From Nitrosopumilus sp. (lineage in GTDB: Archaea > Thermoproteota > Nitrososphaeria > Nitrososphaerales > Nitrosopumilaceae), in the NCBI RefSeq assembly GCF_025699255.1, contig NZ_JAILWA010000005.1, positions 1 to 64,000 of the forward strand: DNA of 64,000 nt, given 5' to 3'. The position numbers were made by a program, and so were the translations under genes. Position 1 is the stretch's first letter, and every line of letters starts with the position of its first letter. Under the pieces are notes generated by a model. It did no database searches and had not been told where the DNA came from. It saw only the letters and a program-made list of their open reading frames with translations. Positions 43,523 through 51,271 of the stretch are shown piece after piece.

Positions 43523-44566
43523 ATGTTGGAGAAATCTTTTGATGAAGAACTTGTAGATATTATGAACAAGTCTGCTTTGGCATTAATGATATCAATTGGT
43601 CATCGAACAAAACTTTTTGATATTATCTCTGAACTTCCACCATCTACAAGTAATGATATTGCAGCAAAGGCTGGCCTTAATGAAAGGTATGTTCGAGAAT
43701 GGCTAGGTGCACTAGTCACTGCAAGAATAATTGATTATGATCCTGAACCTAAACTATACTCTATCTCTAAAGAAAAGGCTGACCTTCTTACCCGTAATGG
43801 CTCTTTTAATTTTGCAACATCAATGCAATTTATTCCTGTAATGGCAAATGTTGAAGAACAAATCCTTGACTGTTTTAAGAATGGCGGTGGAGTTCCATAC
43901 GAATCATTTCATAGATTCCATGATGTAATGGCAGAAGATAGTAATCAGACAGTATTGTCTGAATTAATTGATGGAATTTTACCTATTGTTCCAGGATTAA
44001 CTGATTTGCTTAAACAACAAATCAAAGTACTGGATGTGGGATGTGGAAGTGGAAAAGCAATTAATCTAATGGCAAAAACATTTCCTTCTTCTCATTTTAT
44101 TGGATATGATTTTTCAAATGAAGCAATTCAAAATGCAAAAAATGAATCTCAAAAACTAGGAATCTCTAATACCTCTTTTGAAAAACAAGATGCAGCAAAC
44201 TTTGATCATCATGAACAATTTGATTTAATCACTGCTTTTGATGCAATTCATGACCAGGCAGATCCCGAAAAAGTTCTCAAAAATATTCGAAATTCCCTAA
44301 AACCTGATGGTGTTTTCTTGATGCAAGACATTGCTGGTTCCTCAAATCTTGAAAATAACATGGCTCATCCTTTTGCACCATTTCTGTATACCATATCTTG
44401 TCTTCACTGCATGACTGTTTCTCTATCCCTTGATGGAAAGGGGTTAGGTGCAATGTGGGGAAAAGAACTTGCTACTCAAATGCTAAAAGATGCTGGATTC
44501 TCGAGTGTTGAAGTAAAACAACTCCCTCATGATCCGATGAATTATTTCTATGTCGCAAAACCATGA
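43523..44566 (+). CDS. Winged-helix plus SAM methyltransferase protein (Rv2258c-like)
   Basis: A 347-residue protein. Residues ~10-95 form a winged-helix/dimerisation domain (STSNDIAAKAGLNERYVREWLGAL). A class I methyltransferase domain follows with VLDVGCGSGKAINLMA and ITAFDAIHDQADP. The architecture is that of small-molecule O-/C-methyltransferases. The substrate is unknown. It overlaps the downstream SnoaL-like gene by 4 nt. Confidence 0.8.
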   Translation: MLEKSFDEELVDIMNKSALALMISIGHRTKLFDIISELPPSTSNDIAAKAGLNERYVREWLGALVTARIIDYDPEPKLYSISKEKADLLTRNGSFNFATSMQFIPVMANVEEQILDCFKNGGGVPYESFHRFHDVMAEDSNQTVLSELIDGILPIVPGLTDLLKQQIKVLDVGCGSGKAINLMAKTFPSSHFIGYDFSNEAIQNAKNESQKLGISNTSFEKQDAANFDHHEQFDLITAFDAIHDQADPEKVLKNIRNSLKPDGVFLMQDIAGSSNLENNMAHPFAPFLYTISCLHCMTVSLSLDGKGLGAMWGKELATQMLKDAGFSSVEVKQLPHDPMNYFYVAKP

Positions 44567-44943
44567 CAGACCAAGAATTAATAAAAAATTTCTATATTGC
44601 TTTTAAAAATAAAGAGAATGATTTCTCAAAGTTTTGTCATGATGATATAGAATGGATAACAATGGATGGAATGCCAAGTGGTGGAAGATATGTTGGCATA
44701 AAATCTATTTTTGAGGAATATTTCCCAAAAATGTTATCTCATTTCAAAGAATTTCATACCATTCCAGAACAATTTCTTGATTTCAAAGATCATGTGATGG
44801 TCACTGGAAAATATCGTGGAATATCATTCAAAAACAAAGAATTTGATGTGTCTTTCTCTCATGTATATTTAATCAAACAAAACAAAATAGTTCAATTTAG
44901 ACAATTTACCGACACAAAAATTATTCGAGATTCTTTGAATTAA
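44563..44943 (+). CDS. SnoaL/NTF2-like protein (126 aa)
   Basis: A cone-shaped NTF2-like fold: DQELIKNFYIAFKNKE, WITMDGMPSGGRYVGIKSIFEEYFP and a terminal QFRQFTDTKII strand. Such proteins bind or isomerise small hydrophobic compounds. Coupling to the methyltransferase suggests they modify the same molecule. Confidence 0.75.
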   Translation: MTDQELIKNFYIAFKNKENDFSKFCHDDIEWITMDGMPSGGRYVGIKSIFEEYFPKMLSHFKEFHTIPEQFLDFKDHVMVTGKYRGISFKNKEFDVSFSHVYLIKQNKIVQFRQFTDTKIIRDSLN

Positions 44944-45608
44944 TTTAAAAATATTTTGTGAATGCTTTCTTTAGTGATGTTAAGTTTGTAAATTTCATCA
45001 TTTTTTAAAACAAAGATTCTGTCATGCATCAAAAACAACTCAATCATGTCAGTTATGTCTGATTTTGACAAATCACTTGCTTTGTATGGACAAAACATCA
45101 ATCCTGGTAGTCTTGTCATATCATAAGTTCTTTCTAACTCCATTGCATGGGAAAATGAATGTTCTGCAATATCTGTTATGACAAAATCTACACAACAAAG
45201 AGGTTTTTTCTCTGATGATTTTACTATGTTTTGAATTATTTTATTACAATATTTTGAACCATCTTTTCCATGAGGCTTATATGGTTTGATTGTTCCATTA
45301 AACCAATCAAGTTTTGAAAGTGTTTTTTCTGTACTGTGTTTTGGTGGAATTGCATATGACCTAAACCATTCAGTTTCATTTGTCATTCTATCAAGAGATT
45401 TGAGAAAACTTTCAATTGATTTCTCATCTGAATAAATCAACAAGTCATGAACATGCGGTGTTGGTGCTTTTTTATCAAGCCATTGTTCCACTGCATCTTT
45501 TACTATGCTATTTATTGAAACTCCCATCTGCTCTGCTTTTTTTCCAAGCTCTGAATGAGTTGAATTATCAAATCCACGAATTAGAATGTCTTTTGCCAAT
45601 GTTATCAT
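44940..45608 (-). CDS. RHH-type regulator with C-terminal sensory-like domain (222 aa)
   Basis: Residues 1-45 (DILIRGFDNSTHSELGKKAEQMGVSINSIVKDAV, in short FDNSTHSELG...MGVSINSIV) match the ribbon-helix-helix pattern of FitA/Arc-like repressors. The remaining ~175 residues contain CCVDF, GLMFCPYKASD and LFLMHDRIFVLKND, faintly like the MEDS/DcmR sensor family; this is a weak match. It is divergent from osmC, and two 18-bp palindromes lie between, the likely binding sites. Confidence 0.65.
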   Translation of the reverse strand: MITLAKDILIRGFDNSTHSELGKKAEQMGVSINSIVKDAVEQWLDKKAPTPHVHDLLIYSDEKSIESFLKSLDRMTNETEWFRSYAIPPKHSTEKTLSKLDWFNGTIKPYKPHGKDGSKYCNKIIQNIVKSSEKKPLCCVDFVITDIAEHSFSHAMELERTYDMTRLPGLMFCPYKASDLSKSDITDMIELFLMHDRIFVLKNDEIYKLNITKESIHKIFLN

Positions 45609-45631
45609 TGATGATTATAACTATATAAATT

Positions 45632-45649
45632 ATGATATCATGATAGCAT
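45632..45649. promoter_or_regulatory. Operator-like palindrome 1 upstream of osmC
   Basis: ATGATATCATGATAGCAT, one mismatch from the second copy 37 bp away. Confidence 0.65.
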
Positions 45650-45668
45650 TTAGAGTAATGTTAATATA

Positions 45669-45686
45669 ATGATATCATGATATCAT
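45669..45686. promoter_or_regulatory. Operator-like palindrome 2 at the osmC start
   Basis: ATGATATCATGATATCAT is a perfect 18-bp palindrome built of two overlapping ATGATATCAT units. It ends 3 nt before the osmC ATG. RHH proteins typically bind such tandem short palindromes. Confidence 0.7.
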
Positions 45687-45689
45687 TAT

Positions 45690-46259
45690 ATGCAAACAGC
45701 AAAACTTGAAACAAAAATAGTAAACGGTGTGGACGTCAATCAACTTTTTGATACGATTGAACACATCAAAGAACACAAAGAAATTGCAAAGTTCAATTTC
45801 TGTGCAAAAAACAAGTGGATCCGAGGAACTGAAAACCGTACCACTGTAAATGAATATTATGGCGCTTGCAAGACTCACAAAAGAAGCAAACTTCATGTGT
45901 TTGTAAAAGACGAACCCGAAATTTTGCTAGGCAATGACAACGGTGCAAATCCTGTTGAATATCTATTAGCAGGGTTAGCCGGCTGTGTTACAACTAGTTT
46001 GGTTTGTCATGCAGCAGCTAGAGGAATCAAGATTGATTCAATTGAATCTACACTTGAAGGTGACATTGATCTGCAGGGATTATTACATATTGACAAGTCA
46101 GTGAATCCTGGATATCGTGGAATAGATATCAAATTCAAGATAGAGTCTGATGCCTCAGATGAAACGCTGCAAGAGCTAATTGATCTTGCAAAAAATGTCT
46201 CCCCTGTAGCCAACACTGTCTCACGACCTACCCCAATTAATGTGAGATTAGAAAAGTAG
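45690..46259 (+). CDS. OsmC/Ohr-family protein
   Basis: A 189-residue OsmC-like protein with NPVEYLLAGLAGCVTTSLVCHAAARGI, where both reactive cysteines are in place (C in AGC and in VCH), and GYRGIDIKFKIESDA. Family members reduce organic hydroperoxides. The pair with a divergent RHH regulator suggests an inducible stress unit. It is followed by a 45-aa ORF and a winged-helix gene. Confidence 0.85.
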   Translation: MQTAKLETKIVNGVDVNQLFDTIEHIKEHKEIAKFNFCAKNKWIRGTENRTTVNEYYGACKTHKRSKLHVFVKDEPEILLGNDNGANPVEYLLAGLAGCVTTSLVCHAAARGIKIDSIESTLEGDIDLQGLLHIDKSVNPGYRGIDIKFKIESDASDETLQELIDLAKNVSPVANTVSRPTPINVRLEK

Positions 46260-46262
46260 GTG

Positions 46263-46400
46263 ATGATTTTGGTGAGTGTTTTACAGAAAACTAGTGTTCA
46301 TACATCAACAAAATATTATGATATGTTTGATGCTATGGAACAATGTCATTTAGTAAAATACGATGATCCAAATTCTATTCTTTTGGGAGCATGCAAATGA
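46263..46400 (+). CDS. Small protein between osmC and wHTH gene (45 aa)
   Basis: The ATG is preceded by TAGGTG, which overlaps the osmC stop and provides a GGTG ribosome-binding site. Encodes MILVSVLQKTSVHTSTKYYD and onward to LLGACK. Its end overlaps the next gene. Function unknown. Confidence 0.5.
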   Translation: MILVSVLQKTSVHTSTKYYDMFDAMEQCHLVKYDDPNSILLGACK

Positions 46401-46723
46401 ACAATATAACTCTGCGTTCAATTCATACAGAGTCTCATCCAGAGACAAAAATAATTTTTTGGTATCTATTTGCAACATCAAAAGGGGCCAAAACACGAAT
46501 TCGAATCATGAATTTAATACAAAACCAACCCTACAACACTCATCAAATCTCTCAAGAATTGATGATGGATTACAAGGCAATTAAACATCATATGGAAATT
46601 TTAGAAAAAAATAACATTATTGGAAAGTTTAACGCTCAATACGGTGCGACATTTTATCTATCTTCTATTTTTGAAAAAAATAAAATCCTCTTTGATGAGA
46701 TTGTATCAAGGATTTCTGTATAA
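46397..46723 (+). CDS. ArsR-like winged-helix transcription factor (~108 aa)
   Basis: Contains ATSKGAKTRIRIMNLIQNQPYNTHQISQEL (helix-turn-helix, short: YNTHQISQELMMDYKAIKHH) and a wing, GKFNAQYGATFYLSS. The start is ATG 46397 (ATGA overlap) or 46391. No sensing Cys pattern is obvious. It could control the following cupredoxin gene or the osmC unit. Confidence 0.7.
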   Translation: MNNITLRSIHTESHPETKIIFWYLFATSKGAKTRIRIMNLIQNQPYNTHQISQELMMDYKAIKHHMEILEKNNIIGKFNAQYGATFYLSSIFEKNKILFDEIVSRISV

Positions 46724-46803
46724 TTTTTTTAAAATACAATTTGGGTATTATTCTGGGATTATTTGGTAAAAACATCTTAAACAATATTGAAGTTTATTTT
46801 TCA

Positions 46804-48081
46804 ATGACAAGAACGAAACTTATGGGAATGTCTGTAACAATTCTATCAATATCTTTGATGGCTTTGTTTGTTCAACCTTCAGAAAATGTCTCACAAGAAG
46901 TGTTTGCAGAACAAAATTCTATGATACAAGATTCTATACCAATGATAGGGCAGATTCAATCACAAGAAAACATTTCAGTAGAATTCAATGTGCCTGAAAT
47001 AATTGTAGCAGGGAAATTAGTTCCAATTAACGCAAAAGTTGTTGATTCCAATCTCGATGCAAATCTTTCACATACTGATTGGGCATATGCAATAATTGGT
47101 CTTAATGGAGAAATTGTTCATAAAACCACCACACTTCATGGGCATTTTGGAGTAATGAACTTTAAAGATAGTTTTCCTGAAGCTGGAACATATACGATAA
47201 AGTATACTGTGTCCTCATCTGGACCTTTCATGCTTGGGTTACCAATACCCGAACTAGGTCAAACAAGAGCAGTAGTATCAGGAGACATATTGAAATTTGA
47301 GCAAGACCCAAAGAACAATTTTGGTTCAAGAACCTTTGAATTTTCAGTAGATGTAGTTAATCAAGGAAAAACTATTGCTTTAGCAGGTTCTCAACCTGAT
47401 ACTGAAGTCTTAGTTAAGTTCACTACAAAACCTGAAAGAATTGTTGTAGGACAACCAACTACTATACTCATTGACGTAAATGATGCAAAAACTGGAGAAG
47501 ATGCAACCCATGTAGATGGCCAGTTGACTATTAGCAGAGGATACTATCATTATCCATCATCTTCTGCAGACCAACCCGATGCACCAATTCCATTACATGG
47601 TGCATATCATGGTCACAAAGGTGCAATGGCAACTACACATACATTTTCACAACCCGGAACATACTTGATTACAGCAGATTTGAGTTCCATACCCTACTCA
47701 ATACCAAATTTTGGTGAATCCTCAACCCTATTTGTAATTCAAGTTCATGAAAATGAGGAGACCTCTCAAATCATGCAAAGCATGAGACCTGTAGAAAATG
47801 TAAAAGAAAATGCCGTTGACATTGTAGGATTGGAATCTCCATTTTATGTTCCAAATATGATCAAAGTGACTTCTGGCCAAACTATTACCTTTGATAATGT
47901 GGATGGAAATCAACACACTGTCACATCTGTTAAATCTGGAACTACTGAATTTGATGGAAAGTTTGATAGCAGTCTTTTGCAACCTGGAGAAAAGTTTGAT
48001 CTAACTCTCAATGAGAAAGGAACGTATGACTATTTTTGTGCACTGCATACTAGTATGCAAGGAACAATCATAGTTTCCTAA
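46804..48081 (+). CDS. Secreted protein with C-terminal plastocyanin-like copper domain (425 aa)
   Basis: ATG 46804 gives the signal peptide (LMGMSVTILSISLMALFV). Two or more beta-sandwich domains follow. The last ~85 residues are a cupredoxin (SPFYVPNMIKVTSGQTITFDNVDGNQHTV, in parts) with type 1 copper ligands H (NQHTV), C, H and M in YFCALHTSMQG. It is probably a cell-surface electron carrier or copper protein, as is common in ammonia oxidisers. Its 3' end overlaps the convergent microprotein operon by 14 nt. Confidence 0.82.
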   Translation: MTRTKLMGMSVTILSISLMALFVQPSENVSQEVFAEQNSMIQDSIPMIGQIQSQENISVEFNVPEIIVAGKLVPINAKVVDSNLDANLSHTDWAYAIIGLNGEIVHKTTTLHGHFGVMNFKDSFPEAGTYTIKYTVSSSGPFMLGLPIPELGQTRAVVSGDILKFEQDPKNNFGSRTFEFSVDVVNQGKTIALAGSQPDTEVLVKFTTKPERIVVGQPTTILIDVNDAKTGEDATHVDGQLTISRGYYHYPSSSADQPDAPIPLHGAYHGHKGAMATTHTFSQPGTYLITADLSSIPYSIPNFGESSTLFVIQVHENEETSQIMQSMRPVENVKENAVDIVGLESPFYVPNMIKVTSGQTITFDNVDGNQHTVTSVKSGTTEFDGKFDSSLLQPGEKFDLTLNEKGTYDYFCALHTSMQGTIIVS

Positions 48082-48253
48082 TTTTCTTTTTTTTATTTTT
48101 CTGACTATCATAATCTGCAATGCATTTGCTACAAAGATAAGCAGGATCAGTAAGGAGATTGATGCTAGCTTGTAGGTTATCTTTTGATTTACAGCACATG
48201 CAAAATTTTTCTTTATTTGCTTTCTTTTTCACTTGTATCGAACAATTACTCAT
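48068..48253 (-). CDS. Cys-rich microprotein (61 aa)
   Basis: Contains KEKFCMCCKSKDN and AYLCSKCIADYDS (CxxCC...CxxC) and a Lys-rich end. Last of three overlapping Cys-rich genes on this strand; overlaps the previous one by 8 nt. Confidence 0.6.
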   Translation of the reverse strand: MSNCSIQVKKKANKEKFCMCCKSKDNLQASINLLTDPAYLCSKCIADYDSQKNKKKKIRKL

Positions 48254-48470
48254 TACTCATATTAGAAGTGTGACTAGGATCATTTCTAACTGCTTCTCTG
48301 GCCCTCTTTTCAATATTTACAATAAATGAATCTCTACACCCTTGAGAACAAAATTTTTCTCTATCCCCTTCAAAAGATTTTCCACAATGTACACAAATCA
48401 TTTCCATTTTTCTATGATTCATCTCACACCTCATAAAAATAGATGGTTTACTCGGATTATCTTCTTTCAT
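48246..48470 (-). CDS. Zinc-finger microprotein (74 aa)
   Basis: Contains MICVHCGKSFEGDREKFCSQGCRDSF, a C-x2-C-x12-C-x3-C finger (quoted parts: CVHCG, FCSQGC) resembling MYM/DUF2116-type treble clefs. Also an N-terminal RCEMNHRKME. Overlaps its neighbours by 4 and 8 nt. Confidence 0.65.
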   Translation of the reverse strand: MKEDNPSKPSIFMRCEMNHRKMEMICVHCGKSFEGDREKFCSQGCRDSFIVNIEKRAREAVRNDPSHTSNMSNE

Positions 48471-48652
48471 GCAGTCATTTGTTTTTGCTGATGTTTGATG
48501 GCACTAACAGTATACAATATGTTATCTCCTTCAGGCATTGGGTTTGCACACTGACCACATTCAGGCAATATCACAGTTGCATCATAATCAATTTCTCCTA
48601 TGGTTTTTCCACAGCTTCTACAACAAACTGATTTTGTATCATAAATATTCAT
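48467..48652 (-). CDS. Zinc-ribbon microprotein (61 aa)
   Basis: The ATG at 48652 is preceded at 6 nt by GGTGA, a good ribosome-binding site, and so is preferred over the ATG at 48679. Contains VCCRSCGKTIG and PECGQCANPMPEG, a four-Cys ribbon. First gene of the three-gene coupled operon. Confidence 0.65.
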   Translation of the reverse strand: MNIYDTKSVCCRSCGKTIGEIDYDATVILPECGQCANPMPEGDNILYTVSAIKHQQKQMTA

Positions 48653-48771
48653 TTTTTCACCTTTTGAATATTCTACCATGATTTTGATATTAAAGGAGGA
48701 GAGAAATTGATTTCATTTAGAATCAAGTCAACTTGTTATCTCTTTAATTCCATCATCTCATAATATCACCC

Positions 48772-49152
48772 ATGAACAAAGTAAAACTTGTAGATCAAGA
48801 AAAATTCCTAAATAGCATCATGAATGTTTCAGCAAACATACGATATGTCATGATTTATGATTTGAAAGGAAATGTGATTCATAAACGTAAAATGGATGGA
48901 GTGACAGATTTGCTAACAGAAGAAGAAAATAAAACTGCTTTAAAGCACACTATAGAGTCTTGGAACTTTAGAAATACAATTTCAGAAAAAATTGGAAATG
49001 CAAATTATACACTACAGGTATATGACAACTTGATGAGATGTATTTTTCCATTTGGTGAGGAAATGCTTCTCATAGTTACACTGGATAATGCTGGAGGTCC
49101 AAATAATATTATTCATAGGATCCAGACCATCTTGTCAGGGCATTTGAAGTAA
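48772..49152 (+). CDS. Hypothetical protein, roadblock/longin-like (126 aa)
   Basis: A soluble alpha/beta protein: NIRYVMIYDLKGNVIHKRKMDGV, then a helix, then MRCIFPFGEEMLLIVTLDN. The strand-strand-helix layout recalls roadblock/LC7 folds, but I cannot assign a family with certainty. Thaumarchaea carry many paralogues of this kind. It is divergent from the zinc-microprotein operon. Confidence 0.58.
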   Translation: MNKVKLVDQEKFLNSIMNVSANIRYVMIYDLKGNVIHKRKMDGVTDLLTEEENKTALKHTIESWNFRNTISEKIGNANYTLQVYDNLMRCIFPFGEEMLLIVTLDNAGGPNNIIHRIQTILSGHLK

Positions 49153-49162
49153 TATTGCAACC

Positions 49163-49261
49163 ATGAATACAGCTAGATCCTACTATCAAAAAATTTGCTC
49201 AGACTGTAAGAGAGTGCATTGCAGAGAAGGATGTAATTGTGATTGTCATTGGGAACCTTAA
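49163..49261 (+). CDS. Cys-rich microprotein, family A (32 aa)
   Basis: Encodes ...KICSDCKRVHCREGCNCDCHWEP: seven Cys and two His in 32 residues. The CxxC...CxCxC layout recurs at 50245 and 50504. It follows the 126-aa gene by 10 nt. Confidence 0.55.
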   Translation: MNTARSYYQKICSDCKRVHCREGCNCDCHWEP

Positions 49262-49268
49262 GATAATT

Positions 49269-49388
49269 TTGGCAAATAGTTTACTGACTACAAAAACTTG
49301 TTATCACGATGCTAAAGTCAAGATGGCAGGATACAAGGATATGTATGAATGCACACGTTGCCACAAATTTATCCACTTATCAAATTAA
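49269..49388 (+). CDS. Small Cys/His peptide (21-39 aa)
   Basis: TTG 49269 or ATG 49323 starts a frame ending MYECTRCHKFIHLSN, with one CxxCH knuckle. Start uncertain; chance ORF not excluded. Confidence 0.32.
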   Translation: MANSLLTTKTCYHDAKVKMAGYKDMYECTRCHKFIHLSN

Positions 49389-49467
49389 AAATTTGATAAA
49401 TAAATTGTAGATTCATCTACTATTTGGGATTAGGTGATATATTTTCCAATCTGACTCTTATTCTCAT

Positions 49468-49617
49468 TCATTCACCGTGAACTCGAAGATCCTTATCAAT
49501 ATCCAAAATTTTCCATTTTTTGCCAAACAAGGTTAGCGTTTCAAATTCTTTCATCTTGTTTACAAGATGTTTTGGCAAATCATCAAAACTATCATATTTC
49601 ACCAATTTTTTCAGCAT
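49468..49617 (-). CDS. Small hypothetical protein (49 aa)
   Basis: Encodes LVKYDSFDDLPKHLVNKMKE, then LTLFGKKWKILDIDKDLRVHGE. A coherent alpha/beta look and no Cys. Overlaps the ORF at 49592 by 26 nt. Confidence 0.45.
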   Translation of the reverse strand: MLKKLVKYDSFDDLPKHLVNKMKEFETLTLFGKKWKILDIDKDLRVHGE

Positions 49618-49675
49618 TATTTTCCCAGCAGGTAAATCTTATCTCTACTGCTTCAAGGAACTCCTCATCAGGCAT
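49592..49675 (-). CDS. Possible small ORF (27 aa)
   Basis: Encodes MPDEEFLEAVEIRFTCWENN and a few residues more. It may be a fragment of a longer gene, since the frame upstream (WKEICLKNT) is also protein-like. Confidence 0.25.
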   Translation of the reverse strand: MPDEEFLEAVEIRFTCWENNAEKIGEI

Positions 49676-49715
49676 TGTGTTTTTTAAACAAATTTCTTTC
49701 CAATCTTGCTTGAAA

Positions 49716-49901
49716 TTATGAGACGTTTAAGTGCTGAATTTCCTGATTTACCTGTTCTGATACAGTCTTTTCATTAGATAATGCATCACGATATTTCAAG
49801 AATGTTACAGTATCCATTTTAGCTTGGAAAAATAGAAATTCTAATTCTAATCTTTTTAATCGATTCATCTCTGCTAATTCTTCTTCTATTCTTTTTGACA
49901 T
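49716..49901 (-). CDS. Small coiled-coil protein (61 aa)
   Basis: Encodes MSKRIEEELAEMNRLKRLEL followed by an aromatic helix and Glu/Gln-rich end. No family recognised. Confidence 0.5.
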   Translation of the reverse strand: MSKRIEEELAEMNRLKRLELEFLFFQAKMDTVTFLKYRDALSNEKTVSEQVNQEIQHLNVS

Positions 49902-50023
49902 AATTGTATTAGAAAATCATTGCACTTAAGGATGCATATTTTTTTGCATTGTTGATAATCTGTATTAATCCTTGGATTTTGCCATATTACGTCGGTATAT
50001 ATCAGAGATAAACTAGATAAAGT

Positions 50024-50137
50024 ATGTTTAAAAAAATACTTGGAAAATTGAAATTTGGTTCTTACAAAACTAAAGCCACTGACGTAAATTCATTTGCAGA
50101 ATCTGAGACAAAGAATCCAGAGGATTTAGAAAAGTAA
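50024..50137 (+). CDS. Small basic protein at the head of the microprotein cluster (37 aa)
   Basis: Encodes MFKKILGKLKFGSYKTKATD and an acidic end; amphipathic N-terminus. Its stop touches the TTG of the next ORF. A TATA-like ATATATC lies ~25 bp upstream. Confidence 0.45.
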   Translation: MFKKILGKLKFGSYKTKATDVNSFAESETKNPEDLEK

Positions 50138-50245
50138 TTGACATATCATTGCAAATATTGTAGTTTTACTTGGGATCCAGTGGAAGGTAATATACAAAAA
50201 TTACTTTTACATGAAAAGACTCACAAAGAGAGAGTTTTAGCATAA
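50138..50245 (+). CDS. C2H2-type mini zinc finger, family B (35 aa)
   Basis: Start is TTG 50138, immediately after the preceding stop. YHCKYCSFTWDP then LLHEKTH: CxxC plus HxxxH. Same family as 32513 and 50337. Overlaps the next ATG by one base. Confidence 0.58.
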   Translation: MTYHCKYCSFTWDPVEGNIQKLLLHEKTHKERVLA

Positions 50246-50340
50246 TGGTAATTTGTAATAAATGCTATAACGAACATCATGATCAATGTATGGGGAAAGC
50301 TGGAATGTTTGATTGCGAGTGCAAGTGTTTTAAAAAATGA
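50245..50340 (+). CDS. Cys-rich microprotein, family A (31 aa)
   Basis: Encodes VICNKCYNEHHDQCMGKAG then DCECKCFKK: CxxC, HH, C and CxCxC. Start overlaps the previous stop (TAATG), end overlaps the next start (ATGA). Confidence 0.58.
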   Translation: MVICNKCYNEHHDQCMGKAGMFDCECKCFKK

Positions 50341-50468
50341 AATATCAATGCTCTGAATGCGATTTTCATTGGATTGGTACCTCATATACCTTTGATGAGG
50401 TACGCGAACACGAAAAAATCCACTTGAAAAAGAATAAACCTAAAACAATTAGGACTAATTTTTCATAA
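50337..50468 (+). CDS. C2H2-type mini zinc finger, family B (43 aa)
   Basis: MKYQCSECDFHWIGTSYTFD then VREHEKIH and a basic tail. CxxC and HxxxH ligands; closely parallels 32513 over the whole finger. Confidence 0.62.
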   Translation: MKYQCSECDFHWIGTSYTFDEVREHEKIHLKKNKPKTIRTNFS

Positions 50469-50503
50469 AAAAAGGGGAAATACTATAACATACTTGGTGA
50501 TGT

Positions 50504-50599
50504 GTGTCAAATCAACTATACTGTGAAGTATGTCACAAACTAAAATATCCAAGATTTGCCAATCAAAGTAAATGCGAATGCAAGGAATCTATTCTTTAA
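50504..50599 (+). CDS. Cys-rich microprotein, family A (31 aa)
   Basis: GTG start with GGTGA five nt upstream. Encodes LYCEVCHKLKYPRFANQSKC then ECKESIL: CxxCH and CxC. Confidence 0.5.
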   Translation: MSNQLYCEVCHKLKYPRFANQSKCECKESIL

Positions 50600-50641
50600 T
50601 TTAAAAATCTGACTTAATAGCAATGAAGTGTTACATAATTC

Positions 50642-50890
50642 ATGAAGATTAGAAAAAATATGACAAAAGAAAAATGGAAATCTGAAAAGGAAGTTTTGAA
50701 ATCTCAAAAGGCCATGCTAAAAGCTAGCGAAGCGGAAATTGATGCAAAAAGAACTGCAACAAAAATTGGTAGTCCGCAAAGACTTGCCCTAACAAAAAAA
50801 CGAAAAGCAATCAAAATCAAATTAGACAAATGGAAAGCTAAAATGTCATTATGGAAAGCCGAAAAAGCTATTTGGGATTCAAAACACTAG
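50642..50890 (+). CDS. Lys-rich coiled-coil protein (82 aa)
   Basis: A highly basic helix with Trp/Lys repeats (TKEKWKSEKEVLKSQKAMLK, KLDKWKAKMSLWKAEKAIW). No signal peptide. Nucleic-acid binding is possible from charge alone. It is the last plus-strand gene of the microprotein cluster. Confidence 0.55.
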   Translation: MKIRKNMTKEKWKSEKEVLKSQKAMLKASEAEIDAKRTATKIGSPQRLALTKKRKAIKIKLDKWKAKMSLWKAEKAIWDSKH

Positions 50891-50972
50891 TTACACTTAG
50901 CACAGATTAGAATAAAAAAATCATAATCCAAAATGTTTCTAATTTATGTAAATAATAAAAAGAAATTTGTTG

Positions 50973-51122
50973 CTAACCGAAGATTCCGCTAGCAACAGAG
51001 TATGCTCCAATTCCAATTCCCATTACTACACCGATTCCCATGCAGATGAGGTCGAATTTTACAACCTTTTTGAAGGGAGCATGAACCATTTTATCCCAAT
51101 TTGAGATTTGTTGTGATTTCAT
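50973..51122 (-). CDS. Small membrane protein (49 aa)
   Basis: A basic N-terminus (WDKMVHAPFKKVVKFD) and one glycine-rich membrane helix (LICMGIGVVMGIGIGAYSVA). It resembles small single-pass subunits of membrane complexes, but I cannot name one. Two palindromes lie in its upstream region. Confidence 0.6.
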   Translation of the reverse strand: MKSQQISNWDKMVHAPFKKVVKFDLICMGIGVVMGIGIGAYSVASGIFG

Positions 51123-51164
51123 GATTATTGTTAGTTCTAGTTAGCAATAGAGTATAGTAAGCTT

Positions 51165-51189
51165 GTCAGCTGACTTGTCAACATGTTGA
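51165..51189. promoter_or_regulatory. Two adjacent palindromes
   Basis: GTCAGCTGAC (51165-51174) and TCAACATGTTGA (51178-51189) are perfect palindromes between the divergent small membrane gene (51122) and the zinc microprotein gene (51272). Confidence 0.5.
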
Positions 51190-51271
51190 TTTTTATTTTT
51201 TAATTAGCTTTATCTAATTAGCTTCTTCTAATTTTAGAACGATTTTTAAATAATTTTTACTAAACTATTAC

